Source: CAUZIB01 sp964624855 (GTDB taxonomy: Bacteria > Acidobacteriota > Vicinamibacteria > Vicinamibacterales > UBA8438). Taken from it: a DNA stretch of 64,000 nucleotides. The notes beneath the pieces are model-generated. The model was not told the DNA's origin. It ran no database searches and worked only from the letters and a program-made list of their open reading frames with translations. The stretch spans positions 19,071-83,070 of the forward strand of contig CAZUZW010000004.1 of assembly GCA_964624855.1 (NCBI GenBank), read 5' to 3'. The translations under genes were made by a program, and so were the position numbers. Position 1 is the stretch's first letter; each line of letters begins with the position of its first letter. Positions 42,202 through 51,770 of the stretch are shown in pieces.

Positions 42202-44217
42202 ATGTCTAAGTTCTATTTAACCACTGCGATTGATTTTGTGAATAGTCGTCCTCATTTAGGTACGGCTTACGAAAAAATCACAGCGGACGTAATTGCCCGG
42301 TACAAGCGTCTGTCTGGTGTGGATACACGTTTTCTTATGGGCAACGACGAACATTCTCAGAATGTCTACCAGCGGGCGATAGAAGAGAAACTTGAACCGT
42401 TGGAATTTTGTGACAAGATGGAAGAGGTTTTTCGAGACGTATGGCAGCGGCTTGATATTTCCTACGACGATTTCATTCGGACAACTGAAGCGCGGCATCG
42501 GTCCGGTGTGACTGCTCTCGTGCAGAGAATCGCCGAGGCGGGCGATCTCTACGAAGGGGCATATGAGGGCTGGTACTGTGTTTCGTGTGAGGCATTTAAG
42601 CAGGAGAAAGACCTTGTTGAGGGGAAGTGCCCCGTTCATAAATGCTTGCCGCAGTGGATTAAAGAAAAAAACCATTTCTTTCGACTTTCGAAATTTCAGA
42701 AGCCACTACTGAAGCACTATGCCGATAACCCAGACTTTCTTGAGCCTGAGAGTCGACGTAACGAGATTCTGCAACTCGTTGAATCCGGGCCTGAAGACAT
42801 TTCGATAAGTCGGACCGGCCAGGCGTGGGGTATCCCGCTTCCCACCGATTCGAATAGTGTCGTCTATGTCTGGGTAGATGCGTTGATTAATTACATTTCG
42901 GCCGTTGGTTTTGGCGGTGATGCAGACTTATGCGACAAATGGTGGCCGGCGGACCTACACATTATCGGAAAGGACATTACTCGTTTTCATTGTGTAATCT
43001 GGCCCGCAATGCTCATGAGTGCTGGGCTTCCGTTGCCGAAACAAGTATTTGGCCATGGTTGGGTTCACTGGAAGGGACAGAAGATGAGCAAGTCGCTCGG
43101 TACTGTTGTCGATCCACTTGATGCCGCGAAACGTCTGGGGCCAGACCCTTTGCGGTTATATCTGACCAAGGGGATCAGCTATGGGCAGGATGGCGATTTT
43201 TCATGGGAACGTTTTGAGGAACGATATAACGTAGACCTTGCGAACAATCTTGGCAATCTCGTAAGCCGAGTAACTGCCATGGCACATCGGTATCGCGATG
43301 GCACCTTGTCTCGTCCTACTGAACCGCCGACTCAACTTGCTGATCGGGCCATGTCGATCGTACGAGCGTATCGACAGGCCATGGACACTCTTGCGATTCA
43401 CCAAGGGGCATCCTTGGCGTTCGATTTGGTTGATGCCAGTAATGAGTTTATTGCCGAGGTTCAACCGTGGGCCGTCGCAAAGGATCCTGCGCGGTCAGAA
43501 CAATTAAACCGCCAGTTGTATGACATCAGTGAAGCCATCAGAATTGCAGCGTTGTTGTTATTGCCGGTTATGCCGACATCGTGTGATGAGATACTTCGCC
43601 GGATTGGTGAAACACGCGAGTCTTCTACTTTGCGATTGGACTCGGATGGCGTTTGGATTACGAATGGAGACAGGGTGATTTCAAAAGGGCCACCACTGTG
43701 GCCGAGGATAGAAACAAAGGCTGACACAATGAGTGAAGATATTAATAACGAGCAGGGAAAGAGGTCGGAAGCGAAGCCTCTTACTTCGACGGCCGGGTCG
43801 GATACAACGAGGGTGAGCGACGAGAGAGTGCAGTCGCCGGAAAGTGTTACGGTATCGGGGGAGCCAATTGACGATGCCGCGCCGAAGATTTCTATTGATG
43901 AGTTTTTTAAGGTTGACCTGCGAGTCGGTCGTGTTGTGTCGGCTGAGGCAGTTCCAAAATCAAGAAAATTAATGAAGATTCAACTTGAGACTGGCAATGG
44001 TGGGCTGCAGATCCTCGCGGGTATTTTAGGTTCATACGAACCTGAGGCGCTCGTCGATCGACTGGTTATTTATGTGGCTAATCTGAAACCAGCGAAACTT
44101 GCCGGCCTGGAGTCAAATGGGATGATCTTGGCAGCCTCTGATCCAGAGAATGGGAAACCGGTGTTATTGACGGTAGATGACCTGAAGGCCATATCGCCTG
44201 GTTCCCGGGTGAGTTAA
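42202..44217 (+). CDS. metG: Methionine-tRNA ligase
   Basis: A 671-residue class Ia synthetase. The HIGH-like 'PHLG' is at residues 17-20, zinc ligands are in 'YCVSCEAF' and 'KCPVHKC', and the KMSKS loop reads 'GQKMSKSLG'. A Ser/Glu-rich linker (about 510-560) leads to a C-terminal EMAP/Trbp111-type tRNA-binding domain ('DLRVGRVVSAEAVPKSRKLM'). This matches the longer MetG forms that carry their own dimerising tRNA-binding part. The start is ATG after an 82-base gap. Confidence 0.95.
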   Translation: MSKFYLTTAIDFVNSRPHLGTAYEKITADVIARYKRLSGVDTRFLMGNDEHSQNVYQRAIEEKLEPLEFCDKMEEVFRDVWQRLDISYDDFIRTTEARHRSGVTALVQRIAEAGDLYEGAYEGWYCVSCEAFKQEKDLVEGKCPVHKCLPQWIKEKNHFFRLSKFQKPLLKHYADNPDFLEPESRRNEILQLVESGPEDISISRTGQAWGIPLPTDSNSVVYVWVDALINYISAVGFGGDADLCDKWWPADLHIIGKDITRFHCVIWPAMLMSAGLPLPKQVFGHGWVHWKGQKMSKSLGTVVDPLDAAKRLGPDPLRLYLTKGISYGQDGDFSWERFEERYNVDLANNLGNLVSRVTAMAHRYRDGTLSRPTEPPTQLADRAMSIVRAYRQAMDTLAIHQGASLAFDLVDASNEFIAEVQPWAVAKDPARSEQLNRQLYDISEAIRIAALLLLPVMPTSCDEILRRIGETRESSTLRLDSDGVWITNGDRVISKGPPLWPRIETKADTMSEDINNEQGKRSEAKPLTSTAGSDTTRVSDERVQSPESVTVSGEPIDDAAPKISIDEFFKVDLRVGRVVSAEAVPKSRKLMKIQLETGNGGLQILAGILGSYEPEALVDRLVIYVANLKPAKLAGLESNGMILAASDPENGKPVLLTVDDLKAISPGSRVS

Positions 44218-44324
44218 GACGGAGTCGTAATTGTTGGAGTGCGTAGTGGCGACTTTATGAGATGGAGTAGAAGTGTTCGCTGCCGATAGGCACATTATTT
44301 GTTAGCTTGGTTTATATCCTGTCT

Positions 44325-45143
44325 ATGGTCGATTCTCATTGTCATCTTGCTGATGACGCCTTCAGTTCGGATTTGGAGCAAGTCGTTCAACGAGCGCAGT
44401 CTGCGGGTGTAACGGAAGCGTTTTGTATCATTGATCCGACGAACGAGACGGAGAAACATCGGTTTACGCAGGTTGTTGATTTGTGGCCGTCTACCCGATG
44501 TGCAGTCGGGGTTCATCCCCATCAAGCCGGTAAATTCATGGACACTGTTGATCAACTGGGCGGAGTTCTCGAAGATGCCCTGATGGCTTTGCCTGCGTCT
44601 TGTGCCATTGGAGAGATTGGGCTTGATTATCATTACGATTTTGCGCCGGTCGAACTTCAGAAAAAAGTGTTCCGATGTCAGCTCCGTTTTGCGCGTGACA
44701 GAGATCTTCCGGTTGTTATTCATACCCGTGACGCGGATGCGGATACGGTGAGTCTAATTGGAGAAGAAAGCCAAGGCCGGCTCCGAGGCGTTTTTCACTG
44801 CTTCACTGGTGGGGAAACGTTTGCACGGCAGGCTCTCGATCTTGGATTCTATATCTCATTTTCTGGGATTGTGACATTTCGGCGAGCCGAAGAAGTTCGT
44901 AAAGCGGCCAAGCTTGTTCCTAGTGACAGACTTTTAGTAGAGACCGATTCGCCATATCTTGCTCCTATTCCTCACCGTGGAAAACGGAATGAACCAGCTT
45001 GGGTGGAGCAAGTTGTTCAGATGCTGGCCGAAACTCGAGAAGAAACAGTATCTGACGTAGTGGCGGCCACTAGAAGTTCTTTCGTGGAACTTTTTGGGAA
45101 TAGTTGTGATTCAGATGATTTGCCTAAAGAGTTGGTGCGTTGA
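44325..45143 (+). CDS. tatD: TatD-family metal-dependent DNase
   Basis: A TIM-barrel hydrolase of 272 residues: 'VDSHCHLADDAF' (HxH metal site) at the start, then 'GVHPHQAGKF', 'AIGEIGLDYHYDF', 'VIHTRDADAD', 'FHCFTGG' and 'LVETDSPYLAP'. It acts as a 3'-exonuclease or D-aminoacyl-type hydrolase in the cytoplasm. An upstream TTG (44307) is in frame, but the family start is the ATG at 44325. It lies between metG and the prenyl synthase gene, a common arrangement for metG-tatD. Confidence 0.93.
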   Translation: MVDSHCHLADDAFSSDLEQVVQRAQSAGVTEAFCIIDPTNETEKHRFTQVVDLWPSTRCAVGVHPHQAGKFMDTVDQLGGVLEDALMALPASCAIGEIGLDYHYDFAPVELQKKVFRCQLRFARDRDLPVVIHTRDADADTVSLIGEESQGRLRGVFHCFTGGETFARQALDLGFYISFSGIVTFRRAEEVRKAAKLVPSDRLLVETDSPYLAPIPHRGKRNEPAWVEQVVQMLAETREETVSDVVAATRSSFVELFGNSCDSDDLPKELVR

Positions 45144-45181
45144 CACTTGTGAAGTAAGTGTGTTCTGATCAAGCTGCGGCT

Positions 45182-46183
45182 ATGCAAACTGTTCGCTCGT
45201 CTGCTCCCGAGGAGCTTGCCAGAATATTCGAGCCGATCCAGGGACAGCTGGAAGAGGTCGAGGAAGCTTACGCGAAGCATATTCAATCTCGTGTTGATTT
45301 AATTCCCCAGATCGGACGCTACATACAGTCGAGTGGAGGAAAGCGGGTACGCCCGGCGGTCCTGTTAATGGCTGCGAGGTTGGGCGGTTATGCGGGCGAG
45401 CAGGCGGTTAATTATGCCTCGGTCGTAGAGTTTATCCACACGGCGACACTGGTCCACGACGATATTATCGATGATGCTGATTTGAGACGGGGCAAACTGG
45501 CGGTGCATTCACGGTGGGGGAATGACATCACAGTTCTCTTGGGGGACTACCTCTACATCAAATCGATGGGGATGGCCCTGTCATACGATTCTCTCGATCT
45601 TGTTCGGCTTTTGTGTGACGTAACGTTACGTATGATCGAGGGAGAACTTTATCAACTTACCAAAACCGGGGACGTTGATATTACTGAGGACGAGCACTTC
45701 GAAATCATACGCCGGAAAACGGCGTATCTGTTTGGCGGATGTGCTGAGATTGGTGGCATGCTCGGTGATGTGTCACAAGAGCAACAAACTGCGCTTCGGG
45801 AATATGGGTTTAACTTAGGCATAGCATTTCAGTTGGTAGACGATTTACTTGATTACACAGCTGACAAGACCGCACTCGGGAAGCCGATTGGCGGGGACCT
45901 TCGTGAGGGTAAGGTGACGCTACCGGTGATCTTGCTTTTGCAACGAGATAGTAGCCGGTCAAAAGAGTTAATCAAGTCACTACTTTCCGGTCATTCCGCC
46001 ACCCCGGAGTCATGGCAGGAGCTGAAGGAACTGTTGCATGAGCATCAAGCCATCGAACATGCGTACGATCGGGCTGTGGAATACGCATCCAATGCAAAGG
46101 CCTATCTGGAGGTGTTCCCCCGGTCGTCTGAACGTGAGGCGCTAGCGGCGTTACCCGACTACGTCTTAGCTAGAGACCGGTAG
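45182..46183 (+). CDS. Trans polyprenyl diphosphate synthase
   Basis: About 333 residues. The first Asp-rich motif is 'LVHDDIIDDADLRRG' and the second is 'QLVDDLLDYTADKTALGKPI', with 'GGKRVRPAVLLMAARLGG' at the isopentenyl-binding site. It builds a long prenyl chain (octaprenyl or similar) for the quinone side chain; a role in lipid-carrier supply is also conceivable. Start: ATG 45182 is preferred over an upstream GTG at 45158. Confidence 0.9.
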   Translation: MQTVRSSAPEELARIFEPIQGQLEEVEEAYAKHIQSRVDLIPQIGRYIQSSGGKRVRPAVLLMAARLGGYAGEQAVNYASVVEFIHTATLVHDDIIDDADLRRGKLAVHSRWGNDITVLLGDYLYIKSMGMALSYDSLDLVRLLCDVTLRMIEGELYQLTKTGDVDITEDEHFEIIRRKTAYLFGGCAEIGGMLGDVSQEQQTALREYGFNLGIAFQLVDDLLDYTADKTALGKPIGGDLREGKVTLPVILLLQRDSSRSKELIKSLLSGHSATPESWQELKELLHEHQAIEHAYDRAVEYASNAKAYLEVFPRSSEREALAALPDYVLARDR

Positions 46184-46224
46184 GTGGTTGCTGTCTCTCT
46201 AGACCCTGTTTCCTCGCCCCCTAG

Positions 46225-48336
46225 GTGAGAGCCATCAAAGAACAGATCGAACAACTCCGCGAACGTATCCGGTACCACGAAGAACGTTACTACGTACTCG
46301 ACGATCCTGAAATTTCTGATTACGAGTTTGACGCTCTGCTGGAAGAATTAAAAACCCTTGAAACTGTTCATCCTGAATTTGTTACTCCGGAATCGCCGAC
46401 GCAGCGTGTGGCGGGGCGTGCAGTTGCGGGTTTTGAGTCGGCCGCACACGCAGAACCGATGCTCAGCCTGGATAATGCCTACACGGTCGATGAGTTACGA
46501 GAGTTTGACCGCAGGGTTTGTGATGCTCTCGGTCCAGAAGTCGACCGATCCTACATTGCGGAGTTAAAGATTGACGGTCTTGGGATTGCCTTGACATATG
46601 AAAATGGCAAATTAGTGCGAGGTGTGACTCGAGGAGACGGAACTTTTGGCGAGGATGTGACAGCTAATGTTCGGGCGATTCGGGCGATTCCGCTGCTGCT
46701 GTCCCATGCACCCAATGAAACGATCGAAGTTAGGGGTGAAATCTATCTTCCGCATCAACAGTTTGACGAACTCAACAAGGAGATCGGTTTATTAAACGAA
46801 GAAATTGCACAAAAGAATCGCGCGCGAAAGAAGAAAGGACAGCCGGAAGTTGCATTGAAGACTCTGGCGGTTAATCCGCGCAATGCGGCTGCAGGCACGA
46901 TGCGCCAGAAAGATGCTTCGGTTGTTGAGGGCAGAGGATTACGTGCGTGGATGTACCAGATTGTTAGTGTTAGTGAAAGAGGGGCTCTGGAGCGGGGATT
47001 GGATCAACTTGAACAATTGAAGGAGTGGTCTTTACCAGTTGAGCGACATTGGGAACCATGTGATGAAATCGCTGCGGTAATAGAGTTTTGTCGTAAATGG
47101 GCAGAGCGAAGGGCATCGCTTGGATTCGATATCGATGGTGTGGTGGTGAAAGTGAGAGATGGGGAACATCGGCGTCGTCTTGGGGCAACAGCCAAATTTC
47201 CCCATTGGGCGATTGCGTTTAAATTTCCTGCGGAACAAGTAACGACTCAACTGAAGGAGATTTCTGTGCAGGTTGGTCGAACAGGGGCCGTAACGCCGTA
47301 CGCGATGCTTGATCCGGTGTTCTTGGCCGGCTCAACGATTTCCAGAGCAACGTTGCATAACGCTGAAGAGGTCGCCCGAAAGGATATAAGAGCCGGTGAT
47401 TGGGTTCTTGTAGAAAAAGGCGGAGATGTTATTCCAAAAGTTGTGAAGCCGATTATTAGCAGGCGTCTGAAAGGTTCGCTTGCCCCTCAACCATTTACGA
47501 TGCCAACGGAATGTCCCGAGTGTGGCACGTTGTTGGTAAGAGCCGACGGTGAGGTTGTGTGGCGCTGTGCGAATGTGGTGTGTCCAGCGAAGGTCAGGCG
47601 TTCGTTGGTTCACTTTGCAAGCCGAAAAGCGATGAACATCGAAGGGCTTGGAGAGAAAGCGGTCGATGGTCTCGTAAGCGAAGGTTTAGTGGCGACTGCT
47701 GCTGATCTGTACAAACTGGACCTATCGACACTCGAAACTGTGAAGTGGTTTTCTCCGCCAAAAGATCCTCGGAAAGATCGAAGCGCGCGGGCCGAAAAAC
47801 TCTTGTCGGAGATTGATCGAAGTAAGCGGAATGAACTTTGGCGGTTATTGTTCGGTCTTGGCATCCGCCACGTTGGTGAAGGAGTCGCGAAAGTACTGGC
47901 CACTCAGTTTGGCAGCCTTGAGCGATTGGGCGCAGCGCCAGAGGCGGAGCTTGAATCCATCCCAGATATTGGACCCACAGTGGCTGTAAGTCTGCGGTCC
48001 TACTTTGATCAACCTGAGACAATTGTTCTGTTGGAGGCGCTGCGCACTGCAGGCGTTAATCTGTCCGGACAAGTTGAAAGTCTGGATGTTTCTACAAGGG
48101 TGAAGGTTCTTACTGGGCAGACTTTTGTGCTGACGGGATCTTTGATTGTGATGTCACGTGATCAAGCAAAACAGGCTATTGAGTCGCTAGGAGGACAGGT
48201 TGTTTCATCTGTTACGAAGGGAACCAGTTATCTTGTGGTGGGGGAGGCTCCTGGCAGAAAATTGTCGACAGCACAAAAAATGGGAATCAAGACGCTCACG
48301 AGTCAAGAATTCTTGACACTGGTGTCTCCAAAATAA
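46225..48336 (+). CDS. ligA: NAD-dependent DNA ligase LigA
   Basis: A 703-residue ligase for joining Okazaki fragments and repair. The adenylation motif 'KIDG' has its Lys at residue 115. A four-cysteine zinc finger is at 'CPECG...CANVVCPAKV', followed by HhH repeats ('GIRHVGEGVAKVLATQFGSL') and a C-terminal BRCT domain ('TGQTFVLTGSLIVMSRDQAK'). The start is GTG. A Lys/Arg-rich insert ('EIAQKNRARKKKGQPEV') lies in the adenylation domain. The RNase P RNA gene follows 72 bases downstream. Confidence 0.96.
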   Translation: MRAIKEQIEQLRERIRYHEERYYVLDDPEISDYEFDALLEELKTLETVHPEFVTPESPTQRVAGRAVAGFESAAHAEPMLSLDNAYTVDELREFDRRVCDALGPEVDRSYIAELKIDGLGIALTYENGKLVRGVTRGDGTFGEDVTANVRAIRAIPLLLSHAPNETIEVRGEIYLPHQQFDELNKEIGLLNEEIAQKNRARKKKGQPEVALKTLAVNPRNAAAGTMRQKDASVVEGRGLRAWMYQIVSVSERGALERGLDQLEQLKEWSLPVERHWEPCDEIAAVIEFCRKWAERRASLGFDIDGVVVKVRDGEHRRRLGATAKFPHWAIAFKFPAEQVTTQLKEISVQVGRTGAVTPYAMLDPVFLAGSTISRATLHNAEEVARKDIRAGDWVLVEKGGDVIPKVVKPIISRRLKGSLAPQPFTMPTECPECGTLLVRADGEVVWRCANVVCPAKVRRSLVHFASRKAMNIEGLGEKAVDGLVSEGLVATAADLYKLDLSTLETVKWFSPPKDPRKDRSARAEKLLSEIDRSKRNELWRLLFGLGIRHVGEGVAKVLATQFGSLERLGAAPEAELESIPDIGPTVAVSLRSYFDQPETIVLLEALRTAGVNLSGQVESLDVSTRVKVLTGQTFVLTGSLIVMSRDQAKQAIESLGGQVVSSVTKGTSYLVVGEAPGRKLSTAQKMGIKTLTSQEFLTLVSPK

Positions 48337-48408
48337 CTGTCAGTATCTTGTATTACACGCTTGAGAAGTAGAAGATTGGAAGAGCGGCAGACGCATAGAT
48401 CTTTGAAA

Positions 48409-48861
48409 TTCCGCTGCAGTTAGCTAGACGGCCGCTGCGTGTGTTTGTTTCGATGAACATGCGGAGAGGAAAGTCCGAACTCCGAAGGACAGTGCGCCGG
48501 GTAATTCCCGGTCAGGGTGACCTGAAGGAAAGTGGCACAGAAAACATACCGCCAACCTAAGCGCGTGTTTGGCGTGATCGCGAGGTCGTCCATTTTGGGT
48601 GGCTTTGTGGAGGTAGGTAAGGGTGAAATGGTGCGGTAAGAGCGCACCGCGCTCGCCGTAAGGTGAGTGGCAGGCTAAACCCCGCACGGAGCAAGACCAA
48701 ATAGGGAGACGTTTGAGGGTGGTCCGTCCGAAGTCTCCGGGTAGGTCGCATGATCCCGCCAGTAATGACGGGACTAGAGGAATGGTCGTCATCCGGCGTG
48801 GTTGTGAGAAATTACAACCAGTGGGAGACAGAATTCGGCTTATAAACCGACTGTGGCGGAA
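48409..48861 (+). ncRNA. rnpB: RNase P RNA, bacterial type A
   Basis: The catalytic RNA of RNase P, which trims the 5' end of tRNA precursors. Conserved blocks occur in order: 'GAGGAAAGTCCGAAC' (P4/J3-4) near 48472, 'ACAGAAAACATACCGCC' near 48537, 'GGTAAGGGTGAAATGGTGCG' and 'GGTAAGAGCGCACCGCG' near 48617-48652, 'GAGCAAGACCAAATAGGGAG' near 48688, 'GACTAGAGGAATGG' near 48771, and 'ACAGAATTCGGCTTAT' near 48828. The ends pair as a long P1 helix: TTCCGCTGCAGTT at 48409 against GACTGTGGCGGAA ending at 48861, with a few G-U pairs. Ends are good to about ten bases. Protein-coding frames here are false. Confidence 0.95.
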
Positions 48862-48976
48862 CTTCAACCAGAAATAGGAGAGCGACGGGTTGTTTTTGAT
48901 TGAAATTAGAGAGAACTTCGATAGGCAAATCACGACATCAGTTTTAACAGGTAATCTTTAAGAACGAGGTGATGAG

Positions 48977-50119
48977 TTGCGGAATTTTGGAATAGCCTTG
49001 GCAACGCTCATTCTGTTGGGAAGCTTCGTAGCCATTTTGGGTCTCAGTTCAGAGGTTCAGCGCGACAATGGCGACCAAATTAATGCGTCCGATTTAACGG
49101 TCGAAGAGTACACTCCTCGATCGACGCTGGTCGTGGAGGAACATCCCGTTCTTCGTGCCAAGTATCCAGTCATTGATGTTCATAGTCATCATCGGTCTTT
49201 GTCTTCCAATCAATGGGCTCAGATTCTTTCAGAGATGGATCAGCTTAATCTGCAGGTTCTTGTTAATCTCAGCGGTGGGTCTGGTAGTGGACTTCAACGA
49301 AAAATTGAAACAATCGAAGCCAGTGATGCACCGAATCGGATGGTTCATTTCGCAAACCTCGATTTTGGTGGCGGTCTTTATCCAGGGTTTGGTAAGACGG
49401 CGGCGGAGCAGTTGGAGACAGATGTTCATGCGGGTGCCGTTGGCTTGAAATTCTTCAAGAATTTTGGAATTGACGTTCGCGATCAATCTGGCCAGAGGGT
49501 TCCGGTCGACCATCCTGAACTTGATCCTGTTTTTGAGAAGTGTGCCGAACTTGATATTCCGGTGCTGATTCACGTAGGTGAACCGTCTGAATTTTATCAG
49601 CCAGTTGACGAATTCAATGAACGATGGCTCGAGCTTACTCTTCTTCCAAATCGTCGGATGCCTCGGAGCCAATATCCGAGTTTCGATGAAATGATGGCAG
49701 AGCGGGATAGGCTATTTTTGAAACATCCGAACACACGATTTATTGCAGCTCATTTTGGCTGGCACGCCAACGATCTTGGGCGACTTGGTGAGTTGTTGGA
49801 TCGACTTCCGAATGTGTACCCTGAAACGGCGGCAATCTTGTACGAACTTGGTCGACAGCCTCGGGCAGCAAGGGAATTCTTCATCAAATATCAGGACAGG
49901 GTGCTTTTTGGAAAGGATTCTTATCGGCCGGAAGAGTTTCCGTTTTATTGGCGTACCTTTGAGACCGCAGACGAGTATTTTGACTACTATCGTCGCTATC
50001 ATGCCTTCTGGAAACTCTATGGAATGGACCTGCCTGATGAAGTGTTACAGAAGGTGTATTATGGCAATGCCCTCAAGGTTGTCCCCGGTATCGATCGCGC
50101 TCAGTTCCCACCTTCTTGA
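48977..50119 (+). CDS. Exported amidohydrolase-family metal-dependent hydrolase
   Basis: A 380-residue protein with an N-terminal membrane anchor or signal (about 5-22) and a TIM-barrel amidohydrolase-2-like domain. 'VIDVHSHHRSLSSNQW' gives the first metal ligands, 'VLIHVGEPSEFYQPVDEFN' the middle histidine, 'FIAAHFGWHANDLGRL' another, and 'LFGKDSYRPEEF' the final Asp. It resembles decarboxylase/hydrolase members (ACMSD-like) that act on small carboxylates or amides. The TTG start has AGGTGATG close upstream. Function beyond class is unknown. Confidence 0.8.
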   Translation: MRNFGIALATLILLGSFVAILGLSSEVQRDNGDQINASDLTVEEYTPRSTLVVEEHPVLRAKYPVIDVHSHHRSLSSNQWAQILSEMDQLNLQVLVNLSGGSGSGLQRKIETIEASDAPNRMVHFANLDFGGGLYPGFGKTAAEQLETDVHAGAVGLKFFKNFGIDVRDQSGQRVPVDHPELDPVFEKCAELDIPVLIHVGEPSEFYQPVDEFNERWLELTLLPNRRMPRSQYPSFDEMMAERDRLFLKHPNTRFIAAHFGWHANDLGRLGELLDRLPNVYPETAAILYELGRQPRAAREFFIKYQDRVLFGKDSYRPEEFPFYWRTFETADEYFDYYRRYHAFWKLYGMDLPDEVLQKVYYGNALKVVPGIDRAQFPPS

Positions 50120-50217
50120 ATACGGAACGGAACTAGAACAGTGAAATCGGCTCTTGGACCTGCTGGTCGTCATGTTCTTGGCCTAGAAAAAAGATAACTG
50201 CTCGGAAGTAGAGCCAC

Positions 50218-51165
50218 ATGACTAAGTATCTTGTGACAGGGGGAGCTGGATTCATTGGTTCTCATGTCGTCGATTCTCTTGTCGCATCAGGAGAACAGGT
50301 CCGTGTTGTCGATAATCTCTCGACTGGAAACGCGGCAAATTTAATTCAGCACGACCCAGGTGTGATCGAATTTATTGAGGCTGACTTGGTTGACCCTAGT
50401 GTTGTGGCGGATGTTGTCGATGGGATTGATTTTGTGATTCACATCGCGGCCATACCATCGGTGCCCCGGTCAGTCAGGGATCCCGTAGCGAGTCACTTGG
50501 CTAACGTAGACGCCACTCTTCTGTTACTCGAGGCTGCCAAGGCAGCAAGGGTGAATCGATTCGTGTTTGCGAGTTCGTCTTCCGTGTATGGCGACTCGTC
50601 AATCTTGCCAAAGCATGAGCAAATGTATCCAAATCCACTGTCCCCCTATGCTCTGCAGAAAGCGGTTGGAGAGCAGTACCTTCGTCTTTTTTCTTCACTT
50701 TATGGATTAGACACAGTTGCGCTTCGTTTCTTCAACGTGTTTGGTCCGAGACAGGATCCCGATTCTCCTTATTCTGGCGTCATTTCCTTGTTTACGGCGG
50801 CCTTGAGCGATGGCCGGCAGCCAATCATTTACGGTGATGGGGAACAGACTCGCGATTTTACATATGTGTCAGATGTTGTTGCAGCTGTGGTTGCTGCATC
50901 AACTGCACCTGGTGTGAGTGGCACGGCAATCAATGTTGCCTGTGGTGGCCGGGTGTCAGTGAATGACCTATTTAAAACCTTACGAGATGTTATGGGGGTT
51001 GATGTTGACCCGATTTACCAGCCTCAGCGAGTAGGAGACGTACGCGACTCACAGGCTGACAACACGTTAGCAAAACAACTTTTGGGATTCCATGCCATGG
51101 TTACGGTAGAAGAAGGCCTTCGGCGAACCGTCGATTGGTACAGGACGAGTCTGTCTACCGGCTAG
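50218..51165 (+). CDS. UDP-sugar 4-epimerase-type NAD-dependent epimerase
   Basis: A 315-residue extended SDR: 'YLVTGGAGFIGSHVVDSLVA' cofactor site, 'FASSSSVYGDS', catalytic 'YALQKAVGEQYLRLF' (YxxxK), and 'FFNVFGPRQDPDSPYSGVIS', which is characteristic of UDP-glucose/UDP-GlcNAc 4-epimerases and WbpP-type enzymes. It supplies an epimerised nucleotide sugar for surface glycan synthesis. Substrate specificity cannot be told. The gene ends 22 bases from a convergent NfeD-like gene. Confidence 0.9.
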   Translation: MTKYLVTGGAGFIGSHVVDSLVASGEQVRVVDNLSTGNAANLIQHDPGVIEFIEADLVDPSVVADVVDGIDFVIHIAAIPSVPRSVRDPVASHLANVDATLLLLEAAKAARVNRFVFASSSSVYGDSSILPKHEQMYPNPLSPYALQKAVGEQYLRLFSSLYGLDTVALRFFNVFGPRQDPDSPYSGVISLFTAALSDGRQPIIYGDGEQTRDFTYVSDVVAAVVAASTAPGVSGTAINVACGGRVSVNDLFKTLRDVMGVDVDPIYQPQRVGDVRDSQADNTLAKQLLGFHAMVTVEEGLRRTVDWYRTSLSTG

Positions 51166-51187
51166 CCCTACTGGTTTTGCAGGGTGG

Positions 51188-51595
51188 TTAGATGTCAGGC
51201 CTGGAATGATTACATGGCTGTACCACAAGCGTCGAACCGTCAACTCCACTTACCTTGACCGGGTCCCCACGATTTACGACGTCACGGTCACTTTCAGTTC
51301 GGGCCAACCAGAGTTCACCACGAACCTTGATGTAGCCATTGGGATTGAGTTGCGCCGCTGCTAGACCAATCCGGCCAATGAGATGTTCGATCGGAAGCCT
51401 TTGGTCTAATTCATAAGCTGACCGAAGAAAAGGGTATAGCGCATAATCTTTGATGACCCAGAGCAAGAGAATACTACTCGCAAGCCAGATCGGAACACCC
51501 ATCGCGTGATAAACCCACCATCCACCAAGGCTCGCGATGATCCATCCTGGAATCTGGAACGCGGTGTAGCGCCAAAAAGCTCGCGAAAGGTTCAC
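51188..51595 (-). CDS. NfeD-like C-terminal domain membrane protein
   Basis: A 135-residue protein with two N-terminal membrane helices and a C-terminal OB-fold: 'IGRIGLAAAQLNPNGYIKVR', 'GELWLARTES', 'RGDPVKVSGVDGSTLVVQP'. This is the NfeDb-like form, which in other bacteria works with stomatin-type or SPFH proteins in membrane microdomains. No such partner lies beside it. It is convergent with the epimerase gene. Confidence 0.8.
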   Translation of the reverse strand: MNLSRAFWRYTAFQIPGWIIASLGGWWVYHAMGVPIWLASSILLLWVIKDYALYPFLRSAYELDQRLPIEHLIGRIGLAAAQLNPNGYIKVRGELWLARTESDRDVVNRGDPVKVSGVDGSTLVVQPCNHSRPDI

Positions 51596-51770
51596 CTGAT
51601 ATCCCTTGTATGAACTATGAAAGAGTGTTTCTCAGTAATCGTGTTTGGTTTCATACTTGTTTTCGTATAGTCCTTGGTTTCTAGCATGTCAGATTGGCGT
51701 TCCGTCTAGCTAGTTGATTCGGGACAGGTTTATTCAAATTGATGTTTTAAGCAACAACTCGTCATTGAGG

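Noticed and set aside
48420..48933. Minus-strand ORFs across the RNase P RNA gene
   Set aside because: The conserved RNase P core and terminal P1 pairing explain this segment fully.
51162..51190. Possible two-way terminator between convergent genes (CTAGCCCT paired with AGGGTGGTTAG)
   Set aside because: The stem needs G-U pairs and a bulge, and there is no T-run on either strand.
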